Shown: positions 1 to 7,591 of the stretch, in pieces
Position numbering within the stretch: position 1 is the stretch's first letter
How the letters are laid out: each line of letters opens with the position of its first letter
Source of the DNA: Alphaproteobacteria bacterium
GTDB lineage: Bacteria > Pseudomonadota > Alphaproteobacteria > Rhodospirillales > Rhodospirillaceae
DNA: 64,000 nt
NCBI GenBank assembly: GCA_030604885.1
Contig: JAUVUZ010000002.1
Location: 1 to 64,000, forward strand
Direction: 5' to 3'
Made by a program: the position numbers and the translations under genes
Notes under the pieces: model-generated
Databases searched by the model: none
The model's input: the letters and a program-made list of their open reading frames with translations, nothing else
Told to the model about the DNA's origin: nothing

Positions 1-2
1 AC

Positions 3-2450
3 GCGGGCGGCGGCCTGACGGTGACGGCGGGCGACGGCGTGGTGGTGGAATACAAGGGAGGCCAAGCCAACCTCGCCGACACCGTCGACCGCCTGAGCGC
101 GGAGCCCGGCCTCGCCTGGCTCAAGGAGATGCAATCCCGCAACGACGTCGCCTGGAACGCGGTGGCCGAGGCCCACAAGTCCTGGGACTACAAAAGCCAG
201 GGGCTGACGGGTCCGGCATCCGCGGTGATCGCCATCGCCGTTGCTGTGGCAACCTACGGCGTAGGCTCAGGGCTTGCCGGAACGGCTTTGGGCGGCGGTG
301 CCCTCACCGGAGCCGGAGGGGCGATGGCCAACGCCGCATTCACTTCCCTCGTGACCCAGGCGTCGCTCAGCCTCATCAACAATCAGGGGAACCTGGGCGC
401 TGTCCTGAAAGATCTTGGTTCCAGCAACGCCCTTAAATCTCTCGCGGTCGCTGTGGTGACCGCTGGGGTGACGCAGGGACTGGTCAAGGATCTCGGGATC
501 GACGTTTCCAAAACCGCCGATTTCGCCGACCGGCTCGCCTATCAGGCCGTGCAGTCCGGCGTGGGGGTCGCGGCAAACACCACGATTGGCGGTGTAGCTT
601 TTGATGATGCCTTGAAGTCCGGTGCGCTCTCCATCGTAACGGCCATGGCGTCGCAGACGCTGTTCAAGAGCATTGGCGATCTCGCAGGTGAGTTGGAAAT
701 CGATGAGGGCGACATCCGAAAGGTAATCGCTCATGCCGTGGCCGGGTGCGCAGTCGGCCAGATCACTCAGAATTGTGTGGCCGGTGCAATCGGTGCCGGG
801 TTGCAGGAGTTGGGGGGAGATGTCCTCCAGAGACTTAGCGATACTGATGAGGAGAAAATCCGGCTGGCGGGGCTCACGTCTGCGGTCGCTGCGATGCTGG
901 TTGGAGGCGATGCGAGTGCCGTCAATGCGGCAGACGGTATTGCCCAAAGTGCGGCAACCTACAACCGCCAACTTCATGTCGCGGAACTCAAGGCCATCCG
1001 TGACAAAGCCCAGGCGCTTGCTGACGCTGACGGCGATGGCGTGCTGAGCGCAGACGAAGCCTCAAAGGCAAGAGAGTGGGAAACGCGGCTGACCAGTGAA
1101 GCCTTGCGCACGGTGGACGCCTACTGGAACGCGCGCTTGGACGATGATGCTGAAGCCGCGCAAATTATCAAGGAAATGGCAGCCACCAATTCCGGCTTCG
1201 ATGTCACCGTGGGAGGCCGGGCCGTGGCCTTTCTCCGGCAGGACGCATTCTACGACAATCGTGCGCTTTACGCCAATTTCATCCGGGAAAATGCAGACCT
1301 TTACGACAAGGCCCTAGCCGAATGGACACCCGGTTCTAAGGACGCTCTCAAAGGCAAAATCAGCCCATCGTCACTGGCGGTGATCGACAGCATCGGCAGT
1401 TCTTCCTGGCGGAATCTATCCCCGGAAGATCTCGGCAAAAGCGATGCCGAGAACATCGCTGCGACGGGGCAGACCATGGCCGATGCCCTCGCCGATATTC
1501 GATCTGCGGAACGAGAAATCCGAGATGCTTACGACGCTCTGTCTGCAGAATTGAATGCAGGGGGGATGTCTTCCGAAGCGCGAGAGAGCAAAGAGAGCGA
1601 ACTCAAACAGCTCCGGTCGCAGCTTATGGTCGCTGCACAAGCGTCAAATATGGCGTGCATTGGATTCGATCAGCTGCTTGTCAGTGGTACGTCTAAAGGG
1701 GTTGATAGATTCGTTACAGAAACGGCGTCTCAGCTTGCCGACTTGGCATGGGATGTCACTTCTTCGCCGTTCTCGGAAAAGAGCCGCCAAGACCTGCTCA
1801 ATCGAGCCGATGCGATCGCAACACTGCTCGGAAATCCACGGCTGGCTGTGGATTATTTCCAAGATGCGTATGCGCAGGCCGATGTTCTCGAGAAAATGGG
1901 ACGCATCAACGACGCGGAAGAAATCCGCGCCAAGACGACACTTGAACTGATTTCTGTGGTGTACGGAGGTGCTGGCGCAGTCAAAGCCGCTATCGGGACA
2001 GTGCCGAAAATTGCGGAATTGCTGAAGGTTGTAGCGAAGACAGTACCGGAGGGTTGGCGGCCGGTCAGCGGCGTGGGCGCACAGGTGAATACCCCGCGAG
2101 GGTTTACGTCGTACGCAACTCCAGATGGTCAAATCGTTCACGTTTCTCCGGGTGGACTTCAGTATGGCAGTGATCAAAAATTCGGAAATCGCGTTGATCA
2201 CGTGCTTGATCACACTGCCCCTAATCCGAGCAAACCAGTTCATTCCGTTTTTAATGTTCAAGGTGATGCGGCACTGGACCTTGTTGACCAAGCGTGGACG
2301 AATCGAACAGGATCTGGGATGCTTCAGGCCAATGGGAACCGAACGTGGATAGTTGACTTTGGTCGTCCTGTAGGGACAAATGGTCAAACTTCTGTTCAAA
2401 TAGTTGTTAAAGACGGAACAAGTGAAATAGTAACGGCTTTCCCAAAATGA
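3..2450 (+). CDS. C-terminal part of a filamentous haemagglutinin / CdiA-type polymorphic toxin (5' truncated by window edge)
   Basis: The reading frame is open from the first bases, so the gene starts outside the window; the GTG at 21 is an internal codon. Residues here are numbered from that codon. Residues about 68-230 are Ala/Gly-rich and hydrophobic and resemble the DUF637 haemagglutinin region of CdiA/FHA exoproteins. A canonical EF-hand loop (DADGDGVLSADE) lies near 335-346. The last ~110 residues (motifs NRVDHVLDH, KPVHSVFNV, EIVTAFP) look like a BECR-type RNase toxin tip; that assignment is inferred from motif spacing. Base composition becomes AT-richer over the tip, as expected for an exchanged toxin module. 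The stop overlaps the start of the putative immunity gene. Such proteins are normally exported by a TpsB partner, which is not in the window. Confidence 0.75.
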   Translation, partial: AGGGLTVTAGDGVVVEYKGGQANLADTVDRLSAEPGLAWLKEMQSRNDVAWNAVAEAHKSWDYKSQGLTGPASAVIAIAVAVATYGVGSGLAGTALGGGALTGAGGAMANAAFTSLVTQASLSLINNQGNLGAVLKDLGSSNALKSLAVAVVTAGVTQGLVKDLGIDVSKTADFADRLAYQAVQSGVGVAANTTIGGVAFDDALKSGALSIVTAMASQTLFKSIGDLAGELEIDEGDIRKVIAHAVAGCAVGQITQNCVAGAIGAGLQELGGDVLQRLSDTDEEKIRLAGLTSAVAAMLVGGDASAVNAADGIAQSAATYNRQLHVAELKAIRDKAQALADADGDGVLSADEASKAREWETRLTSEALRTVDAYWNARLDDDAEAAQIIKEMAATNSGFDVTVGGRAVAFLRQDAFYDNRALYANFIRENADLYDKALAEWTPGSKDALKGKISPSSLAVIDSIGSSSWRNLSPEDLGKSDAENIAATGQTMADALADIRSAEREIRDAYDALSAELNAGGMSSEARESKESELKQLRSQLMVAAQASNMACIGFDQLLVSGTSKGVDRFVTETASQLADLAWDVTSSPFSEKSRQDLLNRADAIATLLGNPRLAVDYFQDAYAQADVLEKMGRINDAEEIRAKTTLELISVVYGGAGAVKAAIGTVPKIAELLKVVAKTVPEGWRPVSGVGAQVNTPRGFTSYATPDGQIVHVSPGGLQYGSDQKFGNRVDHVLDHTAPNPSKPVHSVFNVQGDAALDLVDQAWTNRTGSGMLQANGNRTWIVDFGRPVGTNGQTSVQIVVKDGTSEIVTAFPK

Positions 2451-2680
2451 CCGATGTTATCTGCCCATATTGCCAAGAAGACAGGGTTTGGCGCGTAGCT
2501 TTGGCTGATGAGGTCGAAGAGGGTTTTCCTCATGCCTTTTGCTACGAGTGCGACACCTTCTGGGAGAATGGTGATATCATTAACGATACATCTGGTTTAA
2601 ATTTAGATCTCTATATGAAGGCGCGTGGTCGTAGGGTTTACTATGGGCTAATCAAACAAGGGCCAGCGGCAGTAGAATAG
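2447..2680 (+). CDS. Putative immunity protein for the contact toxin, zinc-ribbon type
   Basis: This 77-residue protein starts at an ATG overlapping the toxin stop by four bases (ATGA), the usual layout of a toxin tip and its cognate immunity gene. It is acidic and carries two cysteine pairs, CPYC near residues 6-9 and CYEC near 32-35, which would form a small zinc ribbon. It has no signal peptide or membrane segment, so a cytoplasmic role in binding the incoming toxin domain is likely. Its coding sequence is AT-richer than its neighbours, like the toxin tip. The immunity function is inferred from position and size; I recognise no specific family. Confidence 0.6.
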   Translation: MTDVICPYCQEDRVWRVALADEVEEGFPHAFCYECDTFWENGDIINDTSGLNLDLYMKARGRRVYYGLIKQGPAAVE

Positions 2681-2709
2681 GGATGATTTTGGGCTGGGTT
2701 GTAGGATAC

Positions 2710-2896
2710 CTGACCTGCCCTGGGAATCTTCCTCGAGTTTGAAGTCGAGTCCAACCCCGCAGTGAAGGGCTCCCCGAATTTGGACCGCCCATCTGGGCTT
2801 TTCCGGGGTATTTCTGCTCAGGGCGGGCCGGATGCGTCTGAGCAGTTGAGCAGCGATATCGGGGGCTTGTTGCCGATGGCGCTGTGCTGGCGGCGT
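2710..2896 (-). pseudogene. Insertion-sequence remnant with the C-terminal end of a DDE transposase
   Basis: On the minus strand, 2896-2818 translates to a short in-frame tail with the motif RRQHSAIGNKPP and then stops, typical of the C-terminus of IS3/IS481-type integrase-like transposases. Downstream to about 2710 the sequence starts TGACCTGCCCTGGG, which resembles an IS3-family terminal repeat. No upstream transposase sequence remains; the homology ends at the inverted repeat at 2897. The element is therefore a dead fragment left between the toxin/immunity pair and the recombination module. Family assignment is from memory of motifs and is tentative. Confidence 0.45.
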
Positions 2897-2924
2897 GGTC
2901 TCACCGCCACACGGCGGTGAGACC
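2897..2924. terminator. Perfect 12-bp inverted repeat, possible transcription terminator
   Basis: GGTCTCACCGCC, a 4-nt ACAC loop and the exact complement. It lies 20 bp downstream of the SSB-like gene's stop on the minus strand. No T-run follows on either strand, so intrinsic termination is only a possibility. It also marks the break point of the IS remnant. Confidence 0.45.
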
Positions 2925-2944
2925 AGCAGTTTGACAATCCGCGA

Positions 2945-3277
2945 CTATTTCTCGTCGCCTACCAGCGTGACGCTTTGCGCAAGGATGGAAAGGCCATGGC
3001 GCTTTTCGCCGTTCCTTTCCCACGTGGAGAGGGATCCCGTGCCTTCGACGGTCACCCTCTGCCCGGGGCCAATCTGGGTGGCGAGAACTTGGGCATTGTA
3101 GCCGAAGAGGGTCGCCCGGCAGAACGACGTCGCGCCATCGTACTCGACGTAGCTTACGGTCATCCCGAGCATCGGCACGGTGCCATTTTTCACCATCTTG
3201 GCGAGCGGCTTGCCAATCACGGTTCCGGTGACAGAGCACTGCAGCCCTACAGTCGGGCGTGGGTAGTTGCTGTTCAT
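2945..3277 (-). CDS. SSB-like OB-fold single-stranded DNA-binding protein
   Basis: A 110-residue protein whose core (SVTGTVIGKPLAKMV, then ATLFGYNAQVLATQIGPGQRVTVEGTGSLSTW and a C-terminal beta strand) has the pattern of an OB-fold SSB or primosomal-PriB-like protein: paired strands, a central FGYNAQ segment and a GQRVTVEG turn. It is shorter than housekeeping SSB (about 150-180 aa) and lacks the acidic tail, as in SSB-like proteins of plasmids and integrative elements. ATG at 3277 is preferred over an upstream ATG at 3331 because a purine-rich GGGAAA precedes it and homology begins there. It is the last gene of the minus-strand recombination module, which suggests a role in ssDNA handling during element transfer or recombination. 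Confidence 0.65.
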   Translation of the reverse strand: MNSNYPRPTVGLQCSVTGTVIGKPLAKMVKNGTVPMLGMTVSYVEYDGATSFCRATLFGYNAQVLATQIGPGQRVTVEGTGSLSTWERNGEKRHGLSILAQSVTLVGDEK

Positions 3278-3473
3278 GTGAAGTTTCCCAAAATTTGGGT
3301 TGTGACGCCCCATTCCGCGCTTTTGCTGCACGGGAACGAAGACGAGGCTTTATGCGGTGTTTTTCTTGCCGGATGCCCCGTATGCTATTGTCACGACGTG
3401 TATTTTTTTAACTTTCCAGCGCGCCGAGCGTTCGGATCGAGAAAGCAAAAATTCAACGGCTGGGGACTGAACC

Positions 3474-3501
3474 ACCGACCGGAGATATCTCCCCGGTCGG
3501 T
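3474..3501 (-). terminator. Hairpin downstream of the VWA gene
   Basis: ACCGACCGG and its exact complement CCGGTCGGT are separated by 10 nt. The hairpin lies about 40 bp after the stop of the minus-strand VWA gene and upstream of the SSB-like gene. A short T-run (GAATTTTTG in minus sense) occurs about 20 nt further on, so termination is plausible but the geometry is not ideal. Confidence 0.4.
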
Positions 3502-3538
3502 GCTCTTACTGGGTATGGCTTCGCGCGTGTCTCCCGAG

Positions 3539-5131
3539 TTACCCCGCCCGTTGGGCTTTCGGCAGCACGGCCCCGCCGACCAGCGTGAATGTCGCGTTCG
3601 GCAACTCGGCCAGGTTATCGACGGCAACGTTTGCTCCCGGCATCAGCTCATCCAGGTGGCGGGCGTTGATCCCGATCCCATAGACCTCGACACCCATACG
3701 CCGTGCAGCCGCAATCGCCTCCTTCGCGGCGGCCGGATCATCCGGCACGCCGTCTGTGAGCACGATCACCAGCTTCCGCTCCTCACGCCGTTGCACGAGG
3801 CGCTGCAGTACCCACCACAGCGCCTCGCCGAGCGGCGTGTTGCCGATCGCATCGACCATGCCGAGCTCCCGCACCTGTTGACCGGGTTTGAGGATCGGCG
3901 TGACCGACGCCGCATTGCTCGGATCCGACCGCCCCGCAAACGCGGTGATCGCCACCGGAATGCCCGCCCGGATCAGCGCCTGCGCCACGGCCCAACAGCA
4001 TTGACCCGCGAGATCGATCCTTTTCCGCATCGACCCCGAGGTGTCGAGGAGCAGATGCACGGTGGTGTCGATCCCAGGCTTGCGCTGCCGGGAGAGGAAC
4101 AGCTTGGGTTCGCCGACGGCGATACCGTAGAGCCGATGCGGATCGAGAACACCCCGACGGGACGGCCGTACCCGCACCAGCTTGGTGGACTGCAGCAGGC
4201 CGTGGAGCCGGGCACTCAGCCCCGCGGCCACCGCATCCACCTCACGCTTCGCCCCGGGATCAAGGGAATGAAGGGCCTTCTCCATCACCTTGGCAACGGC
4301 GCTCCCATGGCCGAGAGCCTTGATCCCCTCGACCAGGTTGCGCCGCAACTCCGCCCCCAGATCCTCCGGCAACTGGCTCTCGGATGCGGAGAGAAGATCC
4401 CGAAGGTCCCGGCTGTCGGCGATCGGCGGGCCCTTGGGCGTGCCTTTGCCCTTGCGGGTCTTCTGGCTCTTGCCGGAGGGTCCGTCTTCGGACTTCTTCT
4501 CCGGCTTCGCCATCGGCGTCGCTCCCGCCACATCACGGATGCAGATCACCACCTGCCGGGCGTAGTCGAGACAGGCCCGGCTATCGGGACACGAGATCAT
4601 CATCGCCTCGAGGATCGGATCGATCCGCGGGATCAGCCCCGGCCAGAGAGCCTTGACCCGTTCCGCCAGCTTTTCGCGGTCCGGGATCAACTCCGGCACC
4701 GCCCAACTGCGGACGGTGTAGAGCAACCAGTCGAGCACCGCGAACAGAGTGACCTCGTCACCCTGCTCGAGGAACATCTTTTGGATCAGCCAGTGGAAGT
4801 TGGTCGCACACCCCGGGAACAGACGGGCGAGCTCACGCTCCACCCGCCAGTCCTCAAAGGTGTTCCAGATGTGCTTCTCGAGCGGATTGGGGTTCTCCGT
4901 CGCGAGCAGTGCCAGGTCGGTGTGGCGGATATGCGCCGCCTCATGGTCGATGTAGCCGCGCACCAGCCCGAGGAAGTCGGGATCCGCGGTCGCGGGAAGT
5001 GCGGGCAGACGAATGGTCTGCCCATCGGTGAAGGCATCGTCGCCGCCGATCTCGACGGTGACGCCATAGCTGCGCCCGAGGACGTCCGCCAGCAACGGCA
5101 GACACCCCAGGACCGGATCGGTCTTGGTCAT
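3539..5131 (-). CDS. CobT-like VWA-domain protein with N-terminal HEAAH metal-binding motif
   Basis: The 530-residue protein has two recognisable parts. The N-terminal region carries an HExxH-type motif (DHEAAHIRH, about residues 61-69) in a helical domain seen in CobT-like proteins. A charged Lys/Glu/Pro linker follows, then a C-terminal von Willebrand A domain with the MIDAS motif DTSGS near 364 and later TDG (LTDGVPDD). VWA proteins of this kind pair with MoxR/CobS AAA ATPases, and such an ATPase is encoded upstream at 6466-7467. This is not a cobalamin-synthesis context, so the cobaltochelatase label would mislead. The start at 5131 is the first in-frame Met matching the conserved N-terminus; no clear ribosome-binding site is visible, so coupling to the DUF3150 gene 13 bp upstream is likely. 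Confidence 0.75.
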   Translation of the reverse strand: MTKTDPVLGCLPLLADVLGRSYGVTVEIGGDDAFTDGQTIRLPALPATADPDFLGLVRGYIDHEAAHIRHTDLALLATENPNPLEKHIWNTFEDWRVERELARLFPGCATNFHWLIQKMFLEQGDEVTLFAVLDWLLYTVRSWAVPELIPDREKLAERVKALWPGLIPRIDPILEAMMISCPDSRACLDYARQVVICIRDVAGATPMAKPEKKSEDGPSGKSQKTRKGKGTPKGPPIADSRDLRDLLSASESQLPEDLGAELRRNLVEGIKALGHGSAVAKVMEKALHSLDPGAKREVDAVAAGLSARLHGLLQSTKLVRVRPSRRGVLDPHRLYGIAVGEPKLFLSRQRKPGIDTTVHLLLDTSGSMRKRIDLAGQCCWAVAQALIRAGIPVAITAFAGRSDPSNAASVTPILKPGQQVRELGMVDAIGNTPLGEALWWVLQRLVQRREERKLVIVLTDGVPDDPAAAKEAIAAARRMGVEVYGIGINARHLDELMPGANVAVDNLAELPNATFTLVGGAVLPKAQRAG

Positions 5132-5144
5132 GTGAGGTGGGTCC

Positions 5145-6170
5145 TTACCAGAGCCCGAGACTGTCGAGGAGCGGAGCCGGCATGGTGGCTTCGTCCTCGA
5201 TTGCAGTGTCGGCGACGGACGCGTCGAAAACGGACGCATCGAGGTCATCATCGGGAATGCCGGGCAGCACGTGCCCGGCGGCGAGTTCGTCGAGGAGCCG
5301 CTCCGGGCTCTCGCCGTCGAGGATGCGCTGGCCATGGGAGACCACCGCTTCCGGATCACACAGCAGGTCGAGCATCCCCTGCAGCATCGCGAGATGCACG
5401 CCACCGATCAGCCCCTTGGCCGGCGCCGCGGTGATCGCCGCCTGGATCAGATCGGCAACCGGTGCAACCCGGGGCTCGATGAAGGCAAGACCGGTGAGCT
5501 TGGCGCGCAGGCCACGCAGGGGCGAGAGTGCCTTCTGCGAGACCTCGGTCTTGTCGGCGTAGCTCTTGCGCCAGGTCTCGGTGGCCGACTTCGCCACCTC
5601 GTCGAACAGCGCACCGGCGAGACCACCCACCTCCGAACTCAGGGAGGACGAGAACGCCGCCGCCTTGCCCTTGCTGCGCGGCGGCGCGACCTGGAACACC
5701 TGCCACCCGAAGCCGAGACGCGAGCGCACGGTGTCGACGCCAACGGTGGACCCGGCGATCAGCGTCTCCCAACCCGGGTTGTCGCTGATCCACTGGCGGA
5801 TCGCTTCGTCATAGCGCGCGAGAAATGCTGCCTTGGCGTCATCGAACGCCGAACCGATCTTGCCAAGCTCATCAACCACCGCAGCGGTCTTGGCCTCGGG
5901 GATCGCCCAACCGCCGAGGAACCGCACGCCGGTGCGCTCGAGCAACGCCACCGCACGCGCCTTCAGGGCGGCGAAGATGCGCAGGTCCTCGGGATTACAA
6001 ACACGTTTGCTGCCCAGGGACGCGAGCTTCTCCGGCGGCAAATCGGAGGAGCCGAAGTCGGCAGCGGTGAGCTTCTTACGGGCAGTCCAGATCGCGACGT
6101 CGAGGCGGATCGCGGTGAGCTGCTTCAGCACCGTGATGTCGGTGCGCAGCACAACGGGTGACGTGGTCAT
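5145..6170 (-). CDS. DUF3150-family protein
   Basis: A 341-residue, Ala-rich, mainly helical protein without signal peptide or membrane segment; it matches the DUF3150 family as I recall it (conserved core around GWQVFQV, LSPLRGLRAKL, FIEPRV and GLIGGVHLAMLQG). ATG at 6170 has a GGAG ribosome-binding site 10 nt upstream. DUF3150 genes commonly sit between CobS-like AAA and CobT-like VWA genes on integrative elements and large plasmids, which is the layout here (AAA, DUF3150, VWA). The biochemical role is unknown; a client or adaptor of the AAA/VWA pair is a reasonable guess. A decayed fragment of a homologous gene lies at 46299-46461. Confidence 0.7.
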   Translation of the reverse strand: MTTSPVVLRTDITVLKQLTAIRLDVAIWTARKKLTAADFGSSDLPPEKLASLGSKRVCNPEDLRIFAALKARAVALLERTGVRFLGGWAIPEAKTAAVVDELGKIGSAFDDAKAAFLARYDEAIRQWISDNPGWETLIAGSTVGVDTVRSRLGFGWQVFQVAPPRSKGKAAAFSSSLSSEVGGLAGALFDEVAKSATETWRKSYADKTEVSQKALSPLRGLRAKLTGLAFIEPRVAPVADLIQAAITAAPAKGLIGGVHLAMLQGMLDLLCDPEAVVSHGQRILDGESPERLLDELAAGHVLPGIPDDDLDASVFDASVADTAIEDEATMPAPLLDSLGLW

Positions 6171-6255
6171 GATGAATGACTCCGGTGATGTGTCGGGATG
6201 GGGGACGGGGAAGACAGAAAGGGAAGACAAGGCCAGGGCTCTGCCCTGGACCCGC

Positions 6256-6417
6256 AAAGGGCCTTGGGCCCTTTGATCCCGGTCGTTCTGGTTTTTGCGC
6301 GAAGCGCGATAAGGCCTTCACGCGGCGTGAGGGCTGATTGCCGCTACGCGGCGGAAAAACACATGAGGGTCTGGGAGGCCGAGCCTCCCAGCAGGGGCAT
6401 GGGGGCGGCGCCCCCAT
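6256..6417. repeat. Cluster of GC-rich palindromes
   Basis: The 295-bp gap between the AAA and DUF3150 genes holds several short perfect inverted repeats: AAAGGGCC/GGCCCTTT (6256-6274), CTGGGAGGC/GCCTCCCAG (6371-6391) and ATGGGGGC/GCCCCCAT (6399-6417), with weaker ones around 6315-6355. I see no gene in this interval. They may act as mRNA-processing or stability hairpins within the minus-strand operon, or be copies of a dispersed palindromic repeat. Confidence 0.6.
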
Positions 6418-6433
6418 ATCTTCCTGCCAACCC

Positions 6434-6467
6434 AAACAAAAACGGGAGCCGCGAAGGGCTCCCGTTC
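6434..6467 (-). terminator. Rho-independent terminator after the AAA ATPase gene
   Basis: In minus sense: ACGGGAGCC, loop, GGCTCCCGT followed by TTTTGTTT. The stem overlaps the stop codon of the AAA gene. It would partly uncouple expression of the downstream DUF3150 and VWA genes. Confidence 0.75.
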
Positions 6468-7467
6468 AGGTGTTGGCCGTGGCGCCGGACTGCGGCGGAT
6501 CGCCGCCAAACATCCGCTGCACCAACTCGTGCAGCAGAGTGCGGGTGGTGAGACCGGCGCGATAGGCAAGCGCCCGATCGAGCGCGTAGTCGATCGGGGG
6601 AATGCCCTGGCGGGCGAGAGGCTGAAAGCGTTGGGTGAGATCGGCCCAGCGGATCAGGGTGCGGGTGGAGAAGGTCACTTCGATCGACTGGGTGGAGGTC
6701 TCCTCGGTGCCGACGAAGAGACGGCGCACGTGGTTGGCGTAATCGACCATGGTGCGCCGGACGCCTTCGGGGAGGTTGGGCGCCGCACGGGCGAGGATGC
6801 GGAGCTCGGCCTCGGGCTCGGGATAGCCGATCTCGCAAAGACGGAAGCGATCCATGAACGCGAGGTTCTGACGCAAGGCGCCCTGGTAGAGGCCGCTGTC
6901 GTCGGAACCGCCGTTGGTGTTGGCGGTGGCGACAAAGCGGAACATCGGATGCGGCGGGATCACCTCACCACCGTTCATCGGCAGGCACAGCGGCGCGCCG
7001 TCGAGAATGCCGTTGAGCCCGACGGCGGTGGCAGGATCGAGGAGATCCATCTCGTTGAGAAGAAAGATGCCGCCGTGGCACATGGCGAGCGCGAGCGGAC
7101 CGTACTGAAAGGTCATCGAACCGTTCTCGACACTGAGATGACCAACCAAGTCGTCGAACTCGAGGCGCCCATGGGCGGTGATCTCGAACACCGGATAGTT
7201 CAGGCGGGCGGCCAACTGCCGCACCAGGCTGGTCTTGCCCGAACCGGTGGGGCCGAAGACGTAGAGCGGGTCGGTGGGATCGAGGAACCACACCACTACC
7301 TCCCGCATCGCGTCGTGGAAAAGGTAGTGCGGATCCCAGATCGGCGTGTGCAGGCAGGGGCTCTTGTAGCCCGTGACCATGCGGCCGGAGGTCTGGCCGG
7401 AGAACAGCTCTCCGGCATCGAACTCGGCCGGCTGCAGCTGGTCGAGCGAGGGCAAAGGAAGCGACAT
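6466..7467 (-). CDS. MoxR/CobS-like AAA+ ATPase
   Basis: The 333-residue protein carries Walker A GPTGSGKT (residues 72-79), Walker B FLLNEMD (about 135-141) and a sensor-1-like segment (FVATANTN), the arrangement of CobS/MoxR-clade AAA+ proteins. These remodel partner proteins together with VWA-domain proteins. Its likely partner is the CobT-like VWA protein encoded two genes downstream, with DUF3150 between them. The gene starts at an ATG at 7467 and ends at a strong terminator. Close relatives are found beside SSB and recombination genes on SXT/R391 and IncA/C-type elements, from memory of those elements. Confidence 0.8.
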   Translation of the reverse strand: MSLPLPSLDQLQPAEFDAGELFSGQTSGRMVTGYKSPCLHTPIWDPHYLFHDAMREVVVWFLDPTDPLYVFGPTGSGKTSLVRQLAARLNYPVFEITAHGRLEFDDLVGHLSVENGSMTFQYGPLALAMCHGGIFLLNEMDLLDPATAVGLNGILDGAPLCLPMNGGEVIPPHPMFRFVATANTNGGSDDSGLYQGALRQNLAFMDRFRLCEIGYPEPEAELRILARAAPNLPEGVRRTMVDYANHVRRLFVGTEETSTQSIEVTFSTRTLIRWADLTQRFQPLARQGIPPIDYALDRALAYRAGLTTRTLLHELVQRMFGGDPPQSGATANT

Positions 7468-7513
7468 CGGGATGTCTCCTGAGATTGGTGTCGGGATGTG
7501 TGGAAGAAAGGGG

Positions 7514-7569
7514 CCTGCCTTCGGCAGGATGGGGCCAGCCCCATGCCCCGCCGGAAGCGCAGCTTCCGG
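7514..7569. repeat. Three consecutive short hairpins
   Basis: CCTGCC/GGCAGG (7514-7528), TGGGGC/GCCCCA (7530-7543) and CCGGAAGC/GCTTCCGG (7551-7569) lie in the gap between the nuclease gene and the AAA gene. No T-run follows, so processing or attenuation hairpins are as likely as a terminator. Confidence 0.55.
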
Positions 7570-7591
7570 GCCTTCAGTCTCTTGAGAGAGT

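Noticed and set aside
2975-5434. Long plus-strand open frame opposite the VWA and SSB genes
   Set aside because: Arg/His/Pro-rich translation typical of the antisense of GC-rich genes; the minus-strand genes have clear domains.
3539-7467. Cobaltochelatase CobS/CobT for cobalamin synthesis
   Set aside because: No cobN or other cobalamin genes nearby; the neighbours are DNA-recombination genes, and this AAA/VWA pair is common on mobile elements.
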